Source: Emydura subglobosa (taxonomy: Eukaryota > Chordata > Testudines > Chelidae). Taken from it: DNA of 64,000 nt. The DNA lies in the NCBI GenBank assembly GCA_007922225.1, contig ML679959.1, positions 27,880,540-27,944,539 of the forward strand. The letters run 5' to 3'. The notes below the pieces were generated by a model. The model did no database searches and had not been told where the DNA came from. It saw only the letters and a list, made by a program, of their open reading frames with translations. Position numbers and translations under genes: made by a program. Positions 57,688-64,000 of the stretch are shown in pieces (position 1 is the stretch's first letter; every line of letters begins with the position of its first letter).

Positions 57688-57885
57688 CAGTGGTAATACC
57701 ACCTCGCGCTTCCAACGCTGGGCATCTGCAAAGCACTGCAGAGTAACGGGTCAATCCTCACCACACAGCCGGGATTATTGTTCCCATTTTTTTTTAATGG
57801 GGAAATTGAGCCACGACGAGCCAAACTACTACAGTGGGTCTGCGCTGGAGCTGGGATTGGAACTCAGAAGCCCATGGCTCCTTGT
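57688..57885 (-). repeat. MIR-like SINE (-)
   Basis: 'gcaaagcactgcagagtaac', 'gggattattgttcccatttt' and 'ggggaaattgagccacgacg', followed by 'ctggagctgggattggaact', a nearly complete reverse copy. Confidence 0.72.
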
Positions 57886-59436
57886 CCTGTGCACCCCTCG
57901 TGATGCCTCTGCATCCCGAGAGGTTATATTTCTGTCACATGCCATACAGTGGGGCAGAGATGCAGTAGCTCTGCCATGAGAGGTGTCTAGCATTGTTATT
58001 TGGCTGGTGCACCCTGTGATTATTTATTGGCTGTTTATGGGGTGGGCAATACCAAAACCACTCCCCATTCACATACTCCTTTTATCCATCCTTTCCAGGA
58101 TGTCCTGGTTCACCAGCTAGAAGAATTTATGGCGAGAGACAAAAAAAAACGCTCAGCGTTAACCGAACTCTATTCCCACTCATGTCAATGGGAGTTTTAC
58201 CCATGACTTCCATGCAAGCAGAGAGGCTGCTGCCAAGTGCTTTTGAACATCTCCCCTCTTAGCCTCTCATTGGTTTCTTTTATTCCAAGTTAATCCAGTA
58301 CAATAAATCAGGTAGCGTGCTTTCACTTTTCAAAATAAAACGAGAGGGAGAGAATTTAAATCAAACCCTCTAACATCTTTTTTTTTGCTTTTATCCTTCC
58401 TGTCATCACAAGACTAAAAAGGATCTTCCAGGCCTGGCTCCGGCCTTACAGAACAGAGGGGAGTTCTGTTCTATTAGATCTCTGATACAATCACGTCAGT
58501 TGAGATCACTGCAGTCACATCTGCTGAAGTCTCCCGTCATTTCAGATTTGCTTCAAAAGGCTCAATCTCTCCGTTTTTAAAGGGCGCTGCGGCTTTTTCC
58601 AACCCCTCGCTGATGTCTCAAACGGCGATTTCACATCACATCAAGCATCTTGGACCCCCCACCTCCGAATGCAGGAGTCATCTTTTGTCTTCACATGCCT
58701 GTTTGGTGGGGCAGCCTCCCTTGAACTATTTTGAATGTATATTTGGGGATTTGAAACAAAACCTTTGCTCTTGTCTTTAGGTTCAGGGGAGAAGACACTG
58801 TGGTAAATCTGCTGGGTGCTTTATTTTCCTTATGTCCTGGCGGATGCCTCGTTCTGTTGATCTGCAGCTGTTGTGTCTCTTTGCACTGCAGATAGCTTTA
58901 GTGATCTCGGAAATAAAGGATGAAGAACTTTATAGCCAGTGAGATGGGTAGCAAGAGGGGCACGGGTGGAAAGGACCATACGGCTGGCGGCAGTGCAATC
59001 GGAGGAAAGGTGGGAAAAGAGGTAAACACAAACTTCAGACGGGGGTGTGTAGAGTTGCAATCGCTGGTTAAAACCTTTTGCACTCTCTCCTTATTTGTAC
59101 AATAGGTGCCCTTTAAAAAGTCAGCCAATCGGCATTTCCCCCATAGTTAAATAGGAGGTAATTGTGGTAAATATGGGTCAGACCTGGGGAAGTGTTGTAT
59201 ATGTGCAAGGCACGTGGTGCCTTTGGACGCATGTCACTTTGGCTGCACGGGGGCTTTGTGACACACTCTCTCTCACCCCCTCCCCCCCATTTGAAAGCCA
59301 AAAATATAGACATTGGGGTTGCAAATTAGGGACACAGGTTTCAACTCCGTTGATATGCATGGGACTGGGAGAGCCATTTTGGAGGGACAGAATGGGGAAA
59401 CGGATATGTTGTGTGTGTGTGTGTGTTTATGCTATA

Positions 59437-59695
59437 GGTATTGAAGTAGCGCCTGCACGTGCCAGCCAAGAGCGGGCGTGCAAGGCGCTGTACAGATACA
59501 CAATGAGAGAGAGCCCTGCACCCAGGAACTCACAGTTGCTCTAAACAGACAAGACAGACAATGGGTGGGAGGGGAGAGAGAGTCACTGAAAGGGAAGTGA
59601 CTTGACCAAGGTGACACAGCAGGTCAGCGGTGGAGCTGGGAGTAGTCTCCAGGTCTCTGGATGCCTAGTCCAGTGCCCTGCCAACCGGACCATGA
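59437..59695 (-). repeat. MIR/CORE SINE, complete (-)
   Basis: The reverse-oriented 3' part 'gtgcaaggcgctgtacagat' comes first, then a body with 'ctgcacccaggaactcacag', core 'gaagtgacttgaccaaggtg acacagcaggtc' and head 'ctagtccagtgccctgccaa'. It is preceded by (GT)8 near 59409-59426. Confidence 0.85.
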
Positions 59696-60920
59696 TTATA
59701 GATGAAATACCTCTCCTCTGTATAGACAGCTGGCATATAGCCGACCTGCCAGCACGGTCCCTGTCCTCACTTCTTTAGCTGTAGTTCTGTCAAAACCTAG
59801 TGCCAACAGGCTCTGGAGTAGGTAGTGTCCCCTAACTCACCAGCCCCGCTTCTAGCTTGGAGAGTTCTTTCATTTCCTGCTCCTGCCATCCCAGTCCACG
59901 CGGGTGAGTTACCAGAGACAGCAGAGCCTTGCAGAGATGTGGGGGCAGGTCGCAAGCTGGTAGGAGCAGGTAGCGATGGGAGAACTGGAAGTGGAGTAGG
60001 TGGAAGATCTGGATGGGGTTCCACTTATGTTAGATTGCACAGCCAGCCCCAAAGTTCCTGGCTAGTTCTACAAGTAGTGCCCAACTGCTCCTGGCTCCTG
60101 TACCCCACACCTCTCTGACCTCCCCTGTCTGCTTCTCTTGCTGTCTCCCCGTCGCTGCCCCTCTGCTCGCTCGCTCTCCCAGTGCGGTGGCATGACAGCT
60201 AAGTACCCTTCCTTTCCATGCGCTGCTCTCCGTGGTCCCCTCACTGGCAGGGCCTGGCTACTGCAGATGGATGCGGCGTTGATTTGTCACAGTGCTCCAA
60301 TCTTGCAGGCTCAAAGTAAAACCGCTGTTGCATGAGCAGAGCATGTGATGGGCCTGCTCTGGGTCGCATCGGTTGTTTACCGCTCGTTTGCGATGTCCTT
60401 TCCTGCCTCACTTGTGGCCTGGCTCCGCTGCGCCACTTGTGAGTTATAAGGTCATCGATAACCTGTGGAAATAAATGATGAGTCCAGAGCTGTCCTACTG
60501 TATACAGTATACGGCGGATCCTATTGTGTCTGGGATACAGAACATTGTTCTGGGTCCCCTGCGTGCGCTTTCGTTCAGGCTCCATTTCCTTATTTTGCTT
60601 TGCTGGCGGTTGTCTGCTCAGGGCAATCACTGTGGGACGCGTTGAGCAGTAATAGCTGTCTCAAGTGTTGTGACAGCTTCTGATCGACCAGGAAAGGAGT
60701 TCGAGTGCCTTTTCCCTGCTGAAATGGTGAGGAGGACGCAGGAGGTAATGCAGGGGGTGGTACACAGTTTGTCATTAGTGCCGGGCAATCCAGTGGCACT
60801 GCGCATTCGGGTGTGGATTTCTTGGCTGGGCTTGAATTGATGGCTGTCATCTCACTGTGAGCAGTGGAGCTGATTCACAGAATGGAGACAAAGCAACCAG
60901 TGATCTTCAAAAGTCATTGG

Positions 60921-61185
60921 CCAGGTCTGCGCTTACCCGGAAATTCGGCGGCAGTCGACGGGCGTTACGCTCTGCGCAGCTTGCCTAACTCCCGTCGACT
61001 TCGTAACTCCTCTTCTACGTGGTGTCGTCACTGCACTGCGCTGGTGGGAAATGCGTTCCCGGCCACGCAGCGCTGCGCCGCTCCAGGGGGTGGTTTTATT
61101 GCGTCGACTTCCGGATCGATTGAGCGGGTCAGGAGCTTGGCAGATCAGAGCCCGACTGTCTTACGCTGTCAGTCTTGATTTGGCC
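60921..61185 (+). mobile_element. MITE-like element, sister of 29121-29418
   Basis: It shares, in order, 'gcttacccggaaattcggcg', 'gcagtcgacgggcgttacgc', 'cactgcactgcgctggtggg', 'gcgttcccggccacgcagcg' and 'cggatcgattgagcgggtc' with the element at 29121. The right end is shorter and less clear. It keeps many CpGs (for example 'gcgttacgctctgcgcag'), suggesting a younger or less methylation-decayed copy. Confidence 0.7.
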
Positions 61186-61419
61186 AAGTGGCCATCTGTG
61201 CATGGGATTGATGACCGAGGAGCTTGAGAAAACGATCTAGTGCTCAGTGAATGAAACTCTTCAATCAAACCTATCCAAAACACTTGCTGAGCCAAAAGAG
61301 GAGGACGGATTTGACTTGGAAAGGGGGAGCAACTTTGTGGGCTGTGAAGGCAGCAAGAGCGGAACTGTCTGTGGGAATGGTTATAACAAGCTCCGCTTAG
61401 ATATTGCAGCTGAAATTAA

Positions 61420-61695
61420 GTAAGTGCTAGATTATTATGTGAATTACTGTAGTAATGGGGTCCCATTGGGCAAGGCTCTGTACAGACGCATCAGAAGGGA
61501 ATGTCCGTGCCTTACGGGTTTACAGCCTGTATCGACAAGGCAGACCAAGGAAGAATGGTTATCCTCATTTTACACGTGGGGACCTGTGGCACACCGAGGA
61601 TAAGTGACTTGCCTAGGGTCACATGCAGTCTGTGGCAGAGCTGAAAACTGAGCCCAGATCTCATGTCCTAATCTCGTCTTTAACCACAAAATCAC
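61420..61695 (-). repeat. MIR/CORE SINE, nearly complete (-)
   Basis: 'gggtcccattgggcaaggct ctgtacagacgc', then 'ggttatcctcattttacacg', 'ggataagtgacttgcctagg gtcacatgcag' and 'tgtggcagagctgaaaactg', the full reverse order. Confidence 0.82.
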
Positions 61696-61959
61696 CCTTC
61701 CTCTCTGAGCGTGTTCTCCATCTGGATAGTGGCATTGCTCCTTCGGTGGGTTCAGGTTATCAGTACAAGGGCCCCTGCTCTATCTTTCTAAACTTTAATC
61801 TGTTCTGTGATGTGTGTTTGCAAAAAATAAATGTGCACTGGCCAAGCAAGGAGAAAGCCCAGACTGCACGGCAGTAATCATGATACTTTGCATCTTGGCA
61901 CTAAATTGGAGTTTTTGTCCTAAGACACTTTACTGTTAGGAATGGAACTGAACGTCTAA

Positions 61960-62280
61960 ATATCACTGTGAGGCAGGGTGTGATCCCCATTTTACAGATG
62001 GAAATACTGAGGTTTTGATGTTCAGAATCAGGCAAGCACAGTTACTGGACCCTGCTGGTTATCACACAGCTCAGTGCATGGAACTTGTGTCCCTGTCTCT
62101 GTTACTTTCATCTTCAAACCCTCTCCCCACTTCTGCTCCATCAACATCAGTCAGCAGTTTGGAGCAGGGACTGTCTTAGAATGTACATCGGTACAATGCC
62201 CCGCACAATGGGTCACCAATTTCCATTGCAGTCTTTGGGTGTTTCTGTAATACGAATTACCATAAATAGTAATAATGGCT
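61960..62280. repeat. Two MIR-like SINE fragments, opposite orientation
   Basis: 61965-62020 has 'tgtgatccccattttacaga' and 'tggaaatactgaggttt' in reverse. 62150-62280 has 'gcagtttggagcagggactg', 'tcggtacaatgccccgcaca' and 'taatacgaattaccataaat' in forward orientation. Together they would form an inverted pair about 500 bp upstream of coding exon 3. Confidence 0.6.
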
Positions 62281-62787
62281 AAGTAATAATAATAGTAATA
62301 TAATAGTGCTTAGTGTACACACTTTACCTTCGGATGGGAATTAAATTGCCTCTGTGAGGTCCTACAGGGAGTTGGTGGGAGAGCTAGGGTTGTCCAAAGT
62401 CGTTATGCATATGCTCAAACCATCACACTATACCTTCTGCTAAAATATAGCTCTCTACTCAGTTATACAGCACCCTCCAAATTGCACTAAGATAGTTTCA
62501 TACTCCTTAAATAAAACTTCCAGAAACCACAGGGGAAAATGTGAATTGAAAATGTGAATTAAAAATTAAAAACAGTCTAAAGCCTTTTGCAACTGCTCCC
62601 CCTCCCCTATCCCCGGTTTTTATGGTAGCCAGCTATAATATGTCAGCATGTTTATCCATGCATCTCCTGAGGCTCTGGATTTGTTGCCAGGGTGTGAAAA
62701 TATCTCCATGTGATGAAAATCAGAATGTGACTGAAAGCAGGACGGAGCCATTGGCATGGTTTGAAATCTTGTTCCTTACTCTGCTAG

Positions 62788-62910
62788 GTAAATCCTGGCG
62801 GGAAGACGCTCGAAGAAAGACGATCAAGTTTAGATGCGGAAATCGACTCCTTGACCAGCATACTGGCTGACTTGGAAAGCAGCTCCCCATACAAGCCACG
62901 GACTCAACAG
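62788..62910 (+). CDS. LPP: LPP coding exon 3 (residues 103-143, NES segment)
   Basis: An exact multiple of three (41 codons), phase 0 at both ends, so skipping it would keep the frame. The acceptor is 'ctctgctag' and the donor CAG|GTTAGT. The protein is VNPGGKTLEERRSSLDAEID, continuing SLTSILADLESSSPYKPRTQ. The leucine-rich stretch LDAEIDSLTSIL at residues 117-128 is the nuclear export signal position described for LPP, which keeps the protein mostly cytoplasmic. SSPYKPR is also conserved in the family. The longer frame at 62622-62870 is a shadow in another frame. The next LPP exon is downstream of the window. Confidence 0.96.
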
Positions 62911-64000
62911 GTTAGTCCCTGAGCCCCTTTTTATGCCTGTCGAACTGTGTAAGGTTTGAGTGAGAAATCATCCAAAGACGACTTTTGGAGTCAACTTGCA
63001 AACCGCTTTGTATTCATTAGGAGTGCGCAAGCCAGTTTGTATCTTTATAGCATCCGGATGTGCCTGCCGAAGGGAAGATGGGAGAAGTGGCTCTGGAAGG
63101 GGGACCTGTTCAAGAGAAACAGTGCAACTGAGTAGGCATGTGTAGATGTCTGTGTGTGAAGCTAGCCAGAAGCACGACCATAAAAATGTCATGTTGTGTG
63201 TGCCACTCTTTTCTTTCAGCATTAGTTGAATTAAAAAAGTGCTCAAAAGCACATTTCATCTGTCACTGCTGGCAGACTGACCTAGCTATCGGAATATCAA
63301 GCTGTGTTCTTTCTGCTTTGTTGTCTAATCCCCAGCAATGAAGTTGCTTGGATCATAGCACAGCTGTCAGCGAGGTTGGTAAAGCAATAACGCAGAATGG
63401 AATCCCGCTTACTCTTCCATGTCTAGATCGAGGCTGCAGGGCTGATTTAGTCTCACTGTGATTCTGAAGAAAGCAGATCTGTGACCATTACAGGTGCCAT
63501 TTTTTAGCATCTGAAAAATGACACACTGATGTTGTTTCAAGGGGACTGTTGATGTGGTGCCAAGGACATCCCAAACCCAATAGCAGTCCAGTCGGACATC
63601 TCTTTTACTTTCTGCTTGCCATTGCTATCATGTATTATGTAGAGATGTTTCTACACAAGCGTGTGCAACTCCGTGCATACAATATCCGTGTATGTTTAAG
63701 TGACGGTGACTCTGGCTAAACCCACAAAAGTAAGAAGAATCAGAGTTAGCCGATGCAAATGGTTGCATTGTGCGAGGTATTTGTTGATGTTCAATTGCAA
63801 CCGTCTTAGAGTAGTGGCTCTGCCTCCCTACCCATTGAGGTAAATGACCTTGTATAGTTAGAGTGGGTCTACACTTATAGCAGCAGGTTGAGTGCAGATT
63901 CTGCATGCCCAGCTAGCAGGGGTGTACATAGAAGTGTAGACGGTGAGGCACAGCTTAAGTGAGTAGAGTTGAAGTGCTCTACGTGGCTCTCTACATGCCC
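62911..64000 (+). other. LPP: LPP intron after coding exon 3, 5' part
   Basis: Begins with the donor GTTAGT. It holds no gene that I can support. A MITE-like element begins near 63863. Confidence 0.75.
63863..64000. mobile_element. MITE-like element, cut by window edge
   Basis: It begins with 'gtgggtctacacttatagca' and repeats the word inverted at 'agaagtgtagacggtgagg' (about 63931-63949). The GTCTACAC/GTGTAGAC termini match the small MITE families elsewhere in the window. Its right end is not visible. Confidence 0.5.

Larger units (their letters stand above)
44961..62787 (+). other. LPP: LPP intron between coding exons 2 and 3
   Basis: A 17,827-bp GT-AG intron, donor GTAAGT and acceptor 'ttactctgctag'. 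It is richer in SINEs and poorer in CR1 than the first intron. Stretches where I recognise nothing are about 47360-47430, 48000-49244, 50191-52430, 53961-56784 and 59696-60920. The - strand open frame at 50122-50619 is the longest non-repeat frame but has no recognisable domain. Confidence 0.88.

Noticed and set aside
56221..57824. Several overlapping open frames on both strands
   Set aside because: GC-richer intronic DNA gives fewer stops. The frames overlap each other without any domain or codon-use signal.
1..64000. A previously undescribed enzymatic or defence system
   Set aside because: All coding signal is LPP or CR1. No gene cluster, operon or unusual coding array is present in the window.

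Overview
The window is vertebrate nuclear DNA, most likely from a turtle or another sauropsid close to one. It has long introns, abundant CR1 LINE copies, MIR/CORE-type SINE fragments and palindromic DNA-transposon remnants ending in sequences such as 'cagactaacacggctaccc', a mixture typical of turtle genomes. The species is inferred from repeat content and style of the sequence, not from a database match.

The only protein-coding gene I can support is LPP (LIM domain-containing preferred translocation partner in lipoma; zyxin family), on the + strand. Three consecutive coding exons lie here: the start-codon exon (coding 2365-2557), a second exon (44848-44960) and a third (62788-62910). They join in frame at GT/AG boundaries to give the first 143 residues. 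These contain the alpha-actinin-binding segment, two FPPPP motifs that bind Ena/VASP EVH1 domains, and the leucine-rich nuclear export segment. The rest of LPP, including the large proline-rich exon and the three LIM domains, lies downstream of the window. Everything before 2356 is the end of an upstream intron. The two complete introns are 42,290 and 17,827 bp.

Region by region: 1-2355 holds a retroviral-LTR-like inverted pair and a 200-bp SINE-type direct repeat. The first large intron holds a CR1 reverse-transcriptase fragment (about 3265-4425), a nearly full-length but inactivated CR1 (about 13315-17625) with an SGNH/esterase-type ORF1, endonuclease and reverse transcriptase, several CR1 3' ends in both orientations, a non-autonomous hAT-like element with terminal inverted repeats and an 8-bp target duplication (23784-24246), other fold-back elements, and AT-rich repeat-poor blocks that look like conserved noncoding DNA (about 10150-10640, 32000-32480, 33240-33480, 36840-37200). 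The second intron holds mostly SINEs, one very regular fold-back element (47160-47358), CR1 3' sequence and small MITE-like elements.

I found no tRNA, rRNA, CRISPR, operon or new enzymatic system. Almost all open reading frames outside the three exons and the CR1 copies are chance frames in introns or repeats. The most interesting material is the structure of the repeat elements and the candidate intronic regulatory blocks.
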